A stretch of DNA of 64,000 bases from Paraescarpia echinospica (GCA_020002185.1 CM034543.1:33644465-33708464); one strand, 5' to 3'; shown: positions 1 to 10,611, counted from the first letter of the stretch. The notes: generated from the letters alone by a model not told the origin. Numbers and translations are program-made.

Positions 1-79
1 GCCCCGGAGGTGTCGTGGTACGGAACGACATGGCATGGGTCGAAAACGTCGCGACACCAAACTCGACCGCGTCTATTTC

Positions 80-1075
80 GACCCGAAACGTGTAGGGAGT
101 TGCGGCGGAGTCGACGCATTGTATCGAGCGACCTTTGGAGTACAAAAGCGCAACGCGAAGCGGTGATTGTCGGAACAGGACGCCTACACCCTATACAAAC
201 CTGTGCGACATTGTTTCAAACTACGGCGCGTCGTAGTAGCCAGTCAACACCAGCAGTGGCAGGCCGACCTCGTCAACGTAGCGAATCTGAAAAAACGCAA
301 TGAAGGGCCGGACGACGTTCCTTCTGACAGTTATCGACAGGTTTTTTTTCTTCAAAACGGGCGTGGTGCGTTCCGTTGAAGAATAAATCCGGTGCGGCAC
401 TCGTGACGGCGTTCGATAGTTTGCTGATGGAGGGACGACGCCGACCGCACTACAGACCGACAAGGGTACGGAGTTCCTCAATCGACCCTTACAAAAGCTT
501 TTGAAGACGTATGGTATCCACCACTTCGTTGCACACAACGAGGAGACGAAAGCGAGCATTTTGGAACTGTTTAACCGAACGCTGAAAACCAGTATGTTTC
601 GGTACTTTACGAAGCACCAGACGTTACGGTACGTCGTGTCATTGCCCGGGTTTTTGCGGCCGTACAACAACACCTACCATCGAACCATCAGAATGCTCCA
701 GCGAGTGTCGAAGCTTCAAAACTGGATACGGCGTGGCAGCGGTTGTATGGCGATGACGGCGGTCGATGCAAGCCGAAACTATGAGTGGGAGATCGCGTGC
801 GTATCAGCAACGAAAGAGACGGTTCATGAAAGGGTACATGGCGAGCTGGAGCAAAGAACTCTTCACCATGGGAGAGGCGCACCCGTCCGATCCGCCCGTA
901 TACCGATTGGTCGACGACACCGGAACCGCACTGGACGGAACGTTCTACGAACAGGAACTGCAGAAATTAGTCGTCTCGAAAAACAAACTTTACCGCGTGG
1001 AGGCGGTACTGCAACGTCGGAAGACGGGGAAGCGGGTGCAAGTGAAATGGAGCGGCTATCCGGCTTCCTTCAACA
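80..1075 (+). pseudogene. Polinton/Maverick integrase relic with chromodomain
   Basis: This is a decayed retroviral-type (rve/DDE) integrase of a Polinton (Maverick), the enzyme that inserts the element's DNA into the host genome. Pieces of the protein lie in several frames. The first catalytic Asp is in a QWQADL context near 254-271, the second in TDKGTEF near 453-475, and the Glu in ILELFNRT near 558-582. At 989-1060 a C-terminal chromodomain reads YRVEAVLQRR and then VKWSGYP, which is typical of Polinton integrases. Frameshifts and stops separate the pieces, so no intact enzyme is encoded. The 5' end probably lies at or before the window edge. The chromodomain is cut at about 1069 by a LINE insertion. 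The family call is confident; the exact limits are not. Confidence 0.8.
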
Positions 1076-2129
1076 GGGTTCCGTTCTTTGGCCTTTGCTT
1101 TTCACTCTCTGCACTACGCCACTCAACTCTGTAATCTTGTCATAACTTGGATCATCACCTTTATGCAGATGACACTCAGATCTATATTTCCTTGGCCATG
1201 CCCGATACAAGTCACTCCCTAAACCGACTCAACGATTGTCTCCAAGATGTTTTCTTATGGATGACCGATAGCAAATTAAAGTTAAATGCAGACAAAACTG
1301 AATTCCTCATCATTGGTACTCCAATGCAGCGGGGTAAACTTAATTACTTTTTTTCAACATGCATCCTGAGTCAAAATATCACACTAGCAGCATCAGCACG
1401 TAATCTAGGAGTGACCTTTGATTGCGACTTCATTTTCAGAAAACACGTATCCCAAACGTGTCGTTGCTGTTTTTATCATATCCACGATCTTCGCCGCATT
1501 CGCCGACACATGTCGCTTTTTGTCGCTAAGACTAGCAACAGCTCTTGTTAGCAGCTTATTAGATTATTGCAACTCCCTCCTTCATAATATTGCTATCAAG
1601 GATATTGCAAAACTACAACGTGTCCAAAATTGTTTAGCAAAGGTAGTCACACAATCTCCTCGATTCCCACGCTCAGTGCCACTTCTAAAATTCCCGTGTG
1701 ATATCGCATTATGTTTAATATCTGCACAATCACCTACCAAGCCCTTTCATCCAAACAACCTAGTTATTTACATTCAATGCTCACACCAGCTAGACAAGCC
1801 AGACAACTTCGGTCGTCTAGTTCAAAGTTGCTATCTGTTCCTAGAGTTAAGACAAAGGTTGGAACTCGAGCTTTTTCAGTTGCGGCGCCAACTATATGGA
1901 ATTCGCTTCCTGTTAATGTTAAATCAGCAGAAAATAGTGTTACTTTTCGTCGTCACCTCAAAACCTATCTTTTCAATATCGCCTGTCCTCCTTAGCTTCC
2001 ATCCATCTGTTGACGACTTTCGCCTAGCACACGTGTACGATAATGCTTAATCCTTTAGTTTTGGTGCGCCACTGAGCTCGGACTGTCTGAGGATATTGGC
2101 ACGTAGAAGTGATTTATTATTATTATTAA
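1069..2129 (+). mobile_element. 5'-truncated non-LTR retrotransposon (L2/CR1-like), RT 3' half
   Basis: This LINE fragment interrupts the Polinton. It starts abruptly inside the reverse transcriptase at the QGSVL block (about 1070). The catalytic YADD follows at about 1165 (HLYADDTQIYISL), then the WMTDSKLKLNADKTE block in 1147-1551. The thumb and C-terminal region lies in other frames, including RAFSVAAPTIWNSLP at about 1870-1910, a signature of L2/CR1-type elements. The element ends in an ATT-repeat tail at 2111-2129, the usual 3' tail of this group. At least two frameshifts separate the parts. 5' truncation and a simple-repeat tail fit target-primed reverse transcription. A target-site duplication was not resolved. 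Confidence 0.8.
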
Positions 2130-2697
2130 CACCTGGGTCGACGTTCAAAGCGGTCGTGGCATATAATGGGTAATCGCACGACCTCTGACTCGTCAGTCGG
2201 GGCATGGACGACGAGACCAGGTTGCGTCGCTGGCGTCTGTGCAACGGGTGGCGACGGTTGCATAAACCAAAGACGAGGCGTCGGAGACGGCGTCGGCTTC
2301 GAGAGGTGTCTGATGGACCGGAAGCTGGAGCAACTTATAAAAGGTAGTCGCACGACCTCCGAACCCCAGTCGGGTGATGGTCGAAGCAGACGCGATCAGT
2401 AACGTCGGAAGCACTGGGTCGTCGCTGGTGTCTCCGCGGTAACGAGTGCCCTAAAGCGGAAATCGTCTTCCTATGCCAAGTCTCCGTCCTCTACACAGTC
2501 ATCACGGCCACTATATACAATCTGACGTGAAGTCAGGGGGACTCGATCTCGTCGACGGCTCTGTTGAGTAGCTGTCTTGGTTACCTTCTCCCAAGTCCCT
2601 CTATGAAACGCGATGGACTCATCTGACGTTTACCTGACGCTATCTAGCAACGCGTCCATGAAAACGCACCCTGACAACACGCTATAATTGGTACAAC
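2130..2697 (+). promoter_or_regulatory. Polinton intergenic region with duplicated TATA-like block
   Basis: No convincing gene is seen here. Two related direct blocks start at about 2161 and 2335. Each begins with a TATA-like string (TATAATGGGT at 2161; TATAAAAGGT at 2336) followed by a shared TCGCACGACCTC and a further similar stretch. They lie between the integrase relic and the capsid-gene block, so they may be promoters of the downstream genes or a simple tandem duplication. A promoter role is inferred from position and the TATA-like strings only. Confidence 0.3.
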
Positions 2698-3063
2698 GTG
2701 AGAGAGGAGGACGCGTTGTTCCGTACAGGGCGAAGAAATGCGGGCGACTCAGGGGCGATCATTACGACGAGAACCAGGATTAAGGCCGGGTATGGTAAAG
2801 GTCCCCAGAATATCGTCAAAGCTATAAACAAACCCATACTGTATGTCTTGACGGATAACGTTGTGCGCCTGAGCTACAGCTTTATCACGCACAAGATGAC
2901 GTTGACGATGCTTGGACCGAACAACAACACTGAGGGGAAGGAGCTCGTCAAAGAAGCTAAAGCCATGCTCGACATATCGCGGGGTGGTTCGTCTACACGA
3001 ACGTCGTTGAACCTCGAGTTGTCGGCGACAGCCTTGTGCCGCTGCTGCATATCGTCCCGGTGA
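2698..3063 (+). CDS. Unrecognised Polinton ORF, possibly a minor structural protein
   Basis: An open frame of 121 codons lies directly upstream of the small basic virion-type protein in the Polinton block. I do not recognise a domain. The protein has a basic N-terminal third (RTGRRNAGDSG, TRTRIKAGYGKG) and a more neutral middle. In Polintons this position, before the major capsid gene, often holds minor capsid or other structural proteins, so a fragment of one is possible. The surrounding genes are broken, and this ORF could equally be a chance frame through a decayed gene. Confidence 0.3.
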   Translation: MREEDALFRTGRRNAGDSGAIITTRTRIKAGYGKGPQNIVKAINKPILYVLTDNVVRLSYSFITHKMTLTMLGPNNNTEGKELVKEAKAMLDISRGGSSTRTSLNLELSATALCRCCISSR

Positions 3064-3118
3064 GCGATAGGCAGGGCGACCGTTTTTCGTAGTCGCTAGA
3101 GTACAGCGAGGTCACGGG

Positions 3119-3424
3119 TTGGGAAACTTGTTCGGAAGCCTGCTACGAAGCGCTATGCCCCTCTTCACGAGAGGAGCATTGGCACTGGGAAAGCGAGCAC
3201 TGACCACGGGCATGTGCGTGACAGGAGACGTTGCAGCCGATCAGAACCTGAAACAGGCGGTAAAACGACGTGTGAAAGAAGCTGGAAGGGAACTACTCGA
3301 TGGTCTGCTGAAACCTCAACCACCGGGTTGCCAGCGGGCCGCACCAATAAAACGACCGGGTAAGAACCAGGTAAGACGACGAGGCTCAATACACCGAAAC
3401 GACGTTGTAAAGAACGGGGGCTAA
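3119..3424 (+). CDS. Small basic Polinton structural protein (adenovirus minor-core-like)
   Basis: A 101-residue ORF starts just upstream of the major capsid relic. The N-terminal half is an amphipathic, glycine- and leucine-rich stretch (MGNLFGSLLRSAMPLFTRG, ALALGKRALTTG). The C-terminal half is basic (AVKRRVKEAGRELLDGLL, then a KRPGKNQVRRRG tail). A small protein of this layout, with a membrane-active-looking N terminus and a DNA-binding-like tail, commonly precedes the major capsid gene in animal Polintons. The frame starts at GTTGGG rather than a strong ATG context, so the true start may lie elsewhere. It may be intact or slightly truncated. The role is inferred from composition and gene order. 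Confidence 0.5.
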   Translation: MGNLFGSLLRSAMPLFTRGALALGKRALTTGMCVTGDVAADQNLKQAVKRRVKEAGRELLDGLLKPQPPGCQRAAPIKRPGKNQVRRRGSIHRNDVVKNGG

Positions 3425-3454
3425 CGACAGGACACATATTCACCAACTAGAGTA

Positions 3455-4345
3455 ATGGCGTTCGTGCACCAACAGTCGAACGAGGGTCTAAAAAGGGAAC
3501 TGGACCTGTTCAGCTTGCTGACGACGCAGACGAGCATTGAGAGCGGTCAATGAGTGGTGCACCAACCGTTGACAGCTCTCGACGCAGGGAGTCCCATCGA
3601 GTTTCTCATACCAGGGTCGGGAGACGACTACCTGGACCTGTCGAGTTACGGCGCCGAAGCCAAGGAAACGCAGCTCGAGTGCGGCCTGTGGTGTAAGGAC
3701 ACCAAGGGGGTTTATGGAGTCGGCCGGCGACGATAACGAAAGATTACAATACCGACGCGGGTACGTCCCGAGGAGCCGTGAGGTGGAGCTTCTGGGGCTA
3801 GTGCATGCGGACGTGTCCATACAAGATCGCTACCTGCTGAATGGTGCGAAGCAAGGACGCGTTCTTTCTGGTGGCTGACGGCGCCAACCCAGGGTTCAAG
3901 TTAAAACTGCTCAAGACGACCCTGCATGTGCGAAAGTCCAAATTGATCCCGGTCATACAGCTCGGTCACATCAAAGCATTGACGAAGGGGACGGCCAATT
4001 ACCCGTTACGACGAGTCGACTGCAAGGTGTTCTCCATCCCGCAGGGAACCATGTCTCACACTCACGAGAACGTCTACCTCTGCGTGCTGCCGAATCGGGT
4101 GGTCCCGTGCTTCATCGACAACGACGCCTACAACGGGGCCTACAAAATAAAAACCCGTTCAACACAAAGCACAACGACATAAACATTCTAGTTTAACATA
4201 GACTTCGGCAACGGTTACACCTTCTTTGGATTCGACTTGTCACCCGACCTCTGCTACGATGACCATTTCAACGTCGTGCGCAAAGGCAACCTGCGACTAG
4301 AGGTGCACTTCGGCGCTTCCAGCGTGTACGGCAAGTTCGCTGGAA
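3455..4345 (+). pseudogene. Polinton major capsid protein relic (double jelly-roll type)
   Basis: This is a broken gene for the Polinton hexon-like major capsid protein, the shell protein of the predicted virion. It starts at ATG 3455. Recognisable blocks are IEFLIPGSGDDYLDLSS (about 3600-3650), FFLVADGANPGFK and LHVRKSKLIPVIQLGH (3860-3970), FSIPQGTMSHTHENVYL (4030-4080), and the C-terminal block DLSPDLCYDDHFNVVRKGNL (about 4235-4295). The frame is interrupted by a stop at 3551-3553 and by several frameshifts, including after 3736 and near 4150-4200, and parts of the middle are missing. The gene order, followed by the protease, matches Polintons. It is non-functional as it stands. Confidence 0.8.
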
Positions 4346-4380
4346 ATCGACTGGAACTGGAACGTCGTGCACGACTACTG

Positions 4381-4830
4381 ATGTTGGCTACGCAAGAGTT
4401 TGCACACCTACTAGCGACCGATCCATACACTAAACATGTCGTCGTCGGCGTGGTGACGAAAGACAGGCTACCAAAAGACGATCGATACTTACCCGTCGGC
4501 CTTCGTGCAACACCGACAACGCGGACGAGTCGGGAGAACACTGGGTCAGCCTGTACGTAGACACCAACCAGCGTGGCGAATACTTCGGTTCGTACGGACT
4601 TTCGCCACGACACGCGACCTTCCGCGCATTCCTGCACCGCAACTGCGACGATGACTGGACGTACAACAACCGAAGACTGCAGAGCGGACTGTCTAACGTA
4701 TGTGGTCGATATTACGTCGTATACATGATGCACCGTTGTCGGGGTATGCCGCTGATACTTTTCAAGAACCTGTTGGGATCGGAGTTTGTAAACATCGACT
4801 GTCGTATATTTGACTGGCTTAAAAGTATAA
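4381..4830 (+). pseudogene. Polinton adenovirus-type cysteine protease relic
   Basis: This relic of the maturation protease follows the major capsid gene, as in other Polintons. The start near ATG 4381 leads into a block containing LLATDPYTKHVV. The His of the catalytic triad lies in a GEHWVSLYVD context near 4530-4560, and a GEYFGSYGLSPRH block follows near 4578-4612. A C-terminal block near 4678-4755 contains LSNVCGRYYVVYMMHRC, with the likely nucleophile Cys at about 4698-4703. The first and second blocks are in different frames, so at least one frameshift lies around 4475-4510. The family assignment rests on this motif order and on the neighbouring capsid gene. Confidence 0.72.
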
Positions 4831-4932
4831 AGGTAGAGATGCGTGTTTGTAGATAATTTATAGAGAGCAGCGTGCTTGTATGTTAATAAGATGATATGTA
4901 GAGAGAAGCCTTTGACGTACGCTTGTAGACGT

Positions 4933-4979
4933 AATAAAAAGATGAAAACGCGTTTCGGTGTTGTTCCATTTTCTTTATT
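4933..4979. terminator. Back-to-back poly(A) signals
   Basis: An AATAAA lies at 4933-4938 on the + strand, downstream of the protease relic. A TTTATT at 4974-4979 gives AATAAA on the minus strand. Two facing signals 40 bp apart suggest the meeting point of convergent transcription units in the Polinton, but AATAAA is common in AT-rich DNA. Confidence 0.3.
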
Positions 4980-4986
4980 CAGTGTA

Positions 4987-5208
4987 TTACAAAGCTCTAG
5001 TCGCACTACAGCAAGGCGTGCTGTACTTATCGGTCGATCTGAAGCAGTAGTACGTCTTGTTATCAGCTGACGATTGCCTAGTACCAAGCGGTTCACGTAT
5101 CTTCCAATACTTATCAATGATCTCAGACCAGGCACGAGGAGTCAACACAGCTTGATGATAATATATATATTTTAAACAGGCAAGCTCCCCCCTTGGTTGA
5201 TGCACCAA
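4987..5208 (-). CDS. Unrecognised minus-strand ORF beside the Polinton
   Basis: This 73-codon frame runs toward the protease relic on the opposite strand. Its central part (SEIIDKYWKIREPLGTRQ) looks protein-like, and it ends just upstream of a minus-strand AATAAA. I do not recognise the family. It could be the 3' end of a convergent Polinton gene whose remainder is lost, or a chance frame. Confidence 0.2.
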   Translation of the reverse strand: MVHQPRGELACLKYIYYHQAVLTPRAWSEIIDKYWKIREPLGTRQSSADNKTYYCFRSTDKYSTPCCSATRAL

Positions 5209-5379
5209 AAACGTTCTGCTGACTCTAACCTACAAGCGCACCCGGAGGCGTCCGCTTAGTAATAACAACATAAATCGTACGTGCGGTCTATATGTATAAT
5301 GGGTTGGTGGCGCCCTCGCTTAGTAAGCGGGAGAGACATTAAGAGTCATTACCGCTAGAAGATGTTGTTGAACACGATT

Positions 5380-6030
5380 TTACCGTGTAGATATGGAGAT
5401 ATATGAAATATACGAGATCTAGAGGTAGAGGACCTATTGAGTACCGTGTGGCAAGTGTTAGATTGAAAAGTCGTTTCCCAGTTTAATTTTTTTATAGTTA
5501 CGACGACGAAATGTACGAAAGTGCATAAATACGAAATTATAATGCTTTTATAGAGATTCAAGACCATAATTAAATGTGGTAAAGACTACAGTACAGTTAA
5601 ATGTATTAATTACTACATATATAAGTTATAAAATACATATATAATATTAAAGAATAAGGAGATTAAACGTACAATACCATAATCATAGCCATAACATATA
5701 ATCTTAGAGAATAAGGAGATTAAACTTAAATAGAAAGACATACGTCGTATATGAACTAATTCAATACAAAACTATATTTAAATGTGTTAAAGACTACAGT
5801 ACAGTTAAATGTATTAATTACTAAAGATTAAAAAGACTACATATGTAATACGATAATCAACCATAATATACAATACAATAATCAACCATAATATATAATA
5901 AGGATACTAACGTATAATACGATAATCATAAAAAATAAGGAGATTAAACATTAAACAATTAGTCTTAAACAACAGACATACGTCGCATATGAACTAATTC
6001 GATACAAAAGTAGATTTATAGGCTCTAGTC
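5380..6030. repeat. AT-rich degenerate tandem duplication
   Basis: No gene is seen. Strings recur at a spacing of about 210-240 bp. A block with AAGACTACAGTACAG is at 5583 and 5791. GACATACGTCG followed by ATGAACTAATTC is at about 5738 and 5977. AATAAGGAGATTAAAC occurs three times, near 5652, 5709 and 5936. It looks like an ageing tandem repeat at the end of the Polinton. Confidence 0.6.
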
Positions 6031-6036
6031 GTTTTT

Positions 6037-6555
6037 TTACCCAAAAATCTTACGTTTACAGTAACGACATCCCTCGTAACTTGCGCCGGAGCGCAAACTA
6101 GCCGCTCCGATATACAGAGGGTCTTCATACCGGTATACACCGTCCGGGCTTGAATCCAGAAAGTCGATCATGCTTACCGCCGAAGGACCCACGACATCAG
6201 CATCCGCAGAAGCAGGAGTAGCAGCGGGTGAGTGTTGAGCAGCCATCTGAATCGCAGTGAGAGCAGCTAAATAAACTGTAACAGACTGAAGGTCTTTTAC
6301 AGTCGATTTTTCTTCAACGCCGCACTGACATTGATTACGACATACAACAGTTGGTTTCGATAGGTCCGGGGATTTTCCGAAACGTCGGACTGACCCCCAA
6401 GGACAAGACCGCGGTTCCTCGGAGCTGACTACCAGGTCCTGGGCTAAGTACTCACTGGTGATAATGACGCTAATTAAAACCCCACCGCGATAATGTGCAC
6501 CCGGAACAAACGATTGGCAGTTTCCCCCGAACAATTTACCCACCCGCTGCAACAA
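6037..6555 (-). CDS. Unrecognised 172-codon minus-strand ORF
   Basis: A moderately long open frame in a locally GC-richer island next to the Polinton remnant. It has a Cys-containing stretch (VVCRNQCQCGVEE), an Ala/Pro-rich segment (HSPAATPASADADVVG), an acidic stretch (MIDFLDSSPDGVYRYEDPL) and a Cys/Lys tail (GCRYCKRKIFG). I cannot assign a family. The higher GC content, like that of the Polinton genes, and the adjacency suggest it is another Polinton accessory gene, but this is inference. It may be intact, since no internal disruption is visible. Confidence 0.35.
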   Translation of the reverse strand: MLQRVGKLFGGNCQSFVPGAHYRGGVLISVIITSEYLAQDLVVSSEEPRSCPWGSVRRFGKSPDLSKPTVVCRNQCQCGVEEKSTVKDLQSVTVYLAALTAIQMAAQHSPAATPASADADVVGPSAVSMIDFLDSSPDGVYRYEDPLYIGAASLRSGASYEGCRYCKRKIFG

Positions 6556-6699
6556 TAAAGATGGATACTCGTTGGCAAGGTGTCTGGATTATATTCGCTA
6601 AATGGCTGTGGTGGTGGTTTGGAGACGAGGAGGTGTTCAATGAGGAAGGAGGAGCGGGGGAAGAACTGGATACTGCGCTATATAAGAACTTTTCTTGAA

Positions 6700-7340
6700 T
6701 TAAATATGGTTAAAATATATATCGTGTGTTCATTTCACAATTATACAGAAAGCGTATTCAACGTATCCAATTTTAATTTCTTTGAATCATCATTGGATAG
6801 ACATCTATACTGGAAAAAATATATCACACAAATGTTCTAGAATAATCGGTAAACGTAATAGACTTAAACTAATTCTTGTAATAAAAATTAAAGTAATGTT
6901 ATATAATACATTATTAGTATCACACATAGCTTATTGTTTAACAACTGGGGGGCTCTACTCTCAAAGAATTGATCAGCATACACGCATACATGCATAAACG
7001 CATACACATATTAAGTGTGAATCATTTTTATGCACATACTGACCTGTTAATTAAAAACTAAACTTACTAAAAGTGAATGATATGTTACCTTTTGAAGAAT
7101 TAAAATGTTACAATAAATTTGTACGTAATAAATTACCTGCACATCGACAACATTGGAAAATAGCTTAAAACACCATGATTCATGTTCATAATACAGTTTA
7201 CCAAATACAACACCTTCCATAGACTAAACTTTATACACACAGTTTACATGTGAAGTTTTAAATTATGCGAAGTACTATATCATTCAGAATTACAAAAAAA
7301 CACGTGTACAAACATTCATTTCTGTTCTGTTCCTTAGCGA
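6700..7340 (+). mobile_element. Decayed LINE reverse-transcriptase C-terminal fragment
   Basis: Scattered frames match the post-catalytic region of CR1/Jockey-group reverse transcriptases. One has a LDRHLYWKKYI block (about 6790-6825), and another has KVMLYNTLLVSHIAYCL (about 6890-6940). Later pieces (HTDLLIKN at about 7035) continue in the expected order. Stops and frameshifts are dense, and no catalytic YADD is present. Confidence 0.6.
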
Positions 7341-7439
7341 TTTAACAGAATCCTCTAATTCATTCTATCCCGCCTTGATACACAGCTCAGTTGAGTTTGT
7401 CGCATAATGTTGAAAATACACAGCGTGGCCCCGCGTGTA

Positions 7440-7529
7440 CCCGGAGGCGACATAGACGCAGTCGCAATCAGCTCGAATAACAGTGAGTGGGGTTTAACAG
7501 CGCGGAGCTGACGTACGACGGTCGCCGTG
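7440..7529 (+). repeat. Minisatellite unit left of the foldback pair
   Basis: The block with CAGTGAGTGGGGTT and CTGACGTACGACGGTCGC matches, in the same orientation, the tandem units at 8821-8930. The foldback elements at 7530-8819 therefore appear to have inserted into, or rearranged within, a pre-existing tandem repeat of about 83 bp. Confidence 0.6.
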
Positions 7530-8230
7530 TATCAGGCGCCACTCGTGTCAGAGAACCGCGATGCTCATTGGTCAGTACGTCGTAGCGAGAACGTCGTACT
7601 GACCCCATTACAACCAGCTCCCGCGCTCCCAATTGGTTCGCGCAACTTAAAACTGGGTTACGCGTGACCCAGTTTGAGACAAAAATGGGTCACGCGTAAC
7701 TACGCCTGACCCATTTTGGGGGTCCAAAACTAGGTTGTCCCTGGGAAGTCCTGTCACTGTGGGCTTGTATTTCTTACTTAAATTCAAGAACAGCTCTTGA
7801 CATATACACTTAAAACTTGTAGACATTTCCTATCTTATCTAAGTTTTGGTGAATTGAAGATCATTTTTATAATCTGTGTCAGTGGATATGTATATACACT
7901 GTACATTCATTTTTAGGGAAAGTGTCCTTGCAGGACCTTGTCCATTGCCTTTATTTTAACATTTTGCCCAGCATAAGCAACAGCCAAGATCATTACGAAC
8001 CTTCCCGGAACCTTCCCAGGGACAACCTAGTTTTGGACCCCCAAAATGGGTCAGGCGTAGTTACGCGTGACCCATTTTTGTCTCAAACTGGGTCACGCGT
8101 AACCCAGTTTTAAGTTGCGCGGACCAATTGGGAGCGCGGGAGCTGGTTGTAATGGGGTCAGTACGACGTTCTCGCTACAACGTACTGACCAATGAGCATC
8201 GCGGTTCTCTGACACGAGTGGCGCCTGATA
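7530..8230. mobile_element. Foldback (long inverted-repeat) element, copy 1
   Basis: Two arms of about 200 bp (7530-7740 and 8017-8230) are near-perfect reverse complements. Both outer ends read TATCAGGCGCCACTCGTG inward. A loop of about 275 bp separates them. Each arm holds smaller hairpins, for example AACTGGGTTACGCGTGACCC at about 7651 and AATGGGTCACGCG to CCATTT at 7683-7716. No transposase is encoded. The structure fits a non-autonomous foldback or MITE-type DNA element. Flanking TA could be the target duplication. Confidence 0.75.
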
Positions 8231-8819
8231 GACCCCATTACAACCAGCTCCCGTGACCCAGTTTGAGACAAAAATGGGTCACGCGTAACTACGCCTGACC
8301 CATTTTGGGGATCCAAAACTAGGTTGTCCCTGGGAAGGTTCCGGGAAGGTTCGTAGTGATCTTGGCTGTTGCTTATGCTGGGCAAAATGTTAAAATAAAG
8401 GAAATGGACAAGGTCCTGCTAGGACACTTTCCCTAAAAATGAATGTACAGTGTATATACATATCCACTGACACAGATTATAAAAATGATCTTCAATTCAC
8501 CAAAACTTAGATAAGATAGGAAATGTCTACAAGTTTTAAGTGTATATGTCAAGAGCTGTTCTTGAATTTAAGTAAGAAATACAAGCCCACAGTGACAGGA
8601 CTTCCCAGGGACAACCTAGTTTTGGACCCCCAAAATGGGTCAGGCGTAGTTACGCGTGACCCATTTTTGTCTCAAACTGGGTCACGCGTAACCCAGTTTT
8701 AAGTTGCGCGAACCAATTGGGAGCGCGGGAGCTGGTTGTAATGGGGTCAGTACGACGTTCTCGCTACAACGTACTGACCAATGAGCATCGCGGTTCTCTG
8801 ACACGAGTGGCGCCTGATA
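8229..8819. mobile_element. Foldback element, copy 2, opposite loop orientation
   Basis: This is a second copy of the same element, abutting copy 1. Its loop (about 8335-8605) is the reverse complement of the loop of copy 1 (7741-8010). Its right arm (8605-8819) is complete, while its left arm (8229-8330) has lost the outer half. The two copies together make a nested palindrome of about 1.29 kb. Confidence 0.75.
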
Positions 8820-8820
8820 G

Positions 8821-8935
8821 CCGAGTGTTGCAGTCAGCTCCACTTACGGTGAGTGGGGTTATTATTAACGTGGAGCGTGTCCTACACCTGACGTACGACG
8901 GTCGCAGTGTGTTGCTGTCAGCTCCAGTTACGGTG
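8821..8935 (+). repeat. Minisatellite units right of the foldback pair
   Basis: Two direct units about 83 bp apart, each starting GTGTTGC(A/T)GTCAGCTCCA (8825 and about 8908). They match the unit left of the foldbacks at 7440-7529. Confidence 0.6.
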
Positions 8936-10421
8936 ATTTGTGAGTGACGGGATTTGAGAATGACGTCGGAATGACGTACGTCCAGTGGTCAGTGGGAGTG
9001 ACGTCATGGCAGGCAAAAGCCACATATCAGACGCGAAACTCATATATATACTACTACTCTCGTTTTTGTTTGTTAATTTTAATTATCACCTACAGTCACT
9101 GTGACAACGTTTGGTGTCACCGCTTTATAATGTACGCAATTATTTCATAATCCTGTTAATGTGATTATTTCATGTAATTAAATGCCTTCATTTCATTAGA
9201 ATTATGTTTTATTAACCACTAATAACCCTGACAATATATCGAAAAAATAACTCCGTTTACGCAGAGTTTCTACTTTGGGCCCACCTTCACGATCCGTATA
9301 AGGCATGCTCATGAATATTCGGGATTGTCCGTCAGATTGTCGACAAAATATGAAAATATATTGCATCAGAGTAAAAACATGTTTTATTTTGTACTGGGAG
9401 TGCAATAATTATTTGTTTTGCCCATAATTTAGAGTAAAAGATATTGAATTTGTTTCTGACGAACTCCCGTTTTGATAACAAATAAAATAGTCATTGTATG
9501 ATGGAAATAAAATTATAACATTACAAAATTTTAAAAGTAACGCGTATTTTAAAACTGTTTTCAGTCATCATTGGTGTATTTAACACAAGAAGATCCCTAA
9601 AACAGTTTGAATGTTGTGGAACATTTATATTTTATGAATTTTCACAATTATTGTAAAAGCAACTTTGTTGACACCTCTTTATACACTACTCACAGTATAG
9701 TTCACTTAACACAAACTTTAAAAAAAATTTTTTTAAGAATATGCTGTAGAACACAATCCAAACATAAGAAAGCATAAATGTTATTATGTACTCCTACTTT
9801 TGTAACATTATGACGGATGATGTGCATTTGGATGCACAAATCGATCGATTGCACAAATCCATTTGAAACGTAATGATGTACATATTCCCAGCAGAATCGA
9901 CACGGAACTAATGTGGCAGAACAAAGTCAGACATTTTCTTCACTATTGTGTCAGTTAACATATTGTCCTATTAATAGCACTGCTATCAGATGCACACATC
10001 CATTTGAAACTTGAAGTGAGGTACAACTTCCCAGTAGATGTCGCACTGAACAGAATGGGGCAGAACAAAGTCAGACATCATCTTATGTCAGGCGACCTAT
10101 TGTCCAATTAATGTCAGTGTTAAGTAGAGCTCTTCAATTTCCTCCTTCCATCAGCTCGGCTATTTCCAATGTTCCTGCAAATAAACAAAGTTGAATTTAG
10201 GAAACTGAGCCTAAATATGAGTTAACTAACTCAACACTGTGCAGATTAATTCAGTTTAGATATTGGATTATGGGACATATCACCAAGTGTACAGCTGGCT
10301 AATTGAAAAAGAAATACATGAGAACCTTGTTATGTTGATTCAGTCAGACTAAACTCCCAATCCATTACTTTTGCCAACTTTTAATTTGTTTCTACATAAT
10401 TACCTGTATGCATTGGCCATA

Positions 10422-10611
10422 TACTGTGCACTCCAGATAACTCGAACTCACATAAGTGAATTTTTGTTAAGTTAAGTCAATCTTTTCCTCAGACCAGGAC
10501 AAAGGTCCCAATAAGGGGACCTTCTGATAACTTTCTAGTTATCAGAAATTCCACTTATCAGTATTGTCATGGGTCCCTGGAAGTTCGACCTTATCCAGAG
10601 TGCACTGTATA
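10422..10611. mobile_element. Palindromic MITE with pogo/Tigger-like ends
   Basis: The ends are inverted: CTGTGCACTCCAGATAACTC at the left and, read on the other strand from the right, ACAGTGCACTCTGGATAAGG. TA flanks both sides, as in Tc1/mariner/pogo elements. It lies inside copy A of the TTAA-type repeat. Copy B keeps only the left part (about 41668-41780). Confidence 0.6.
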
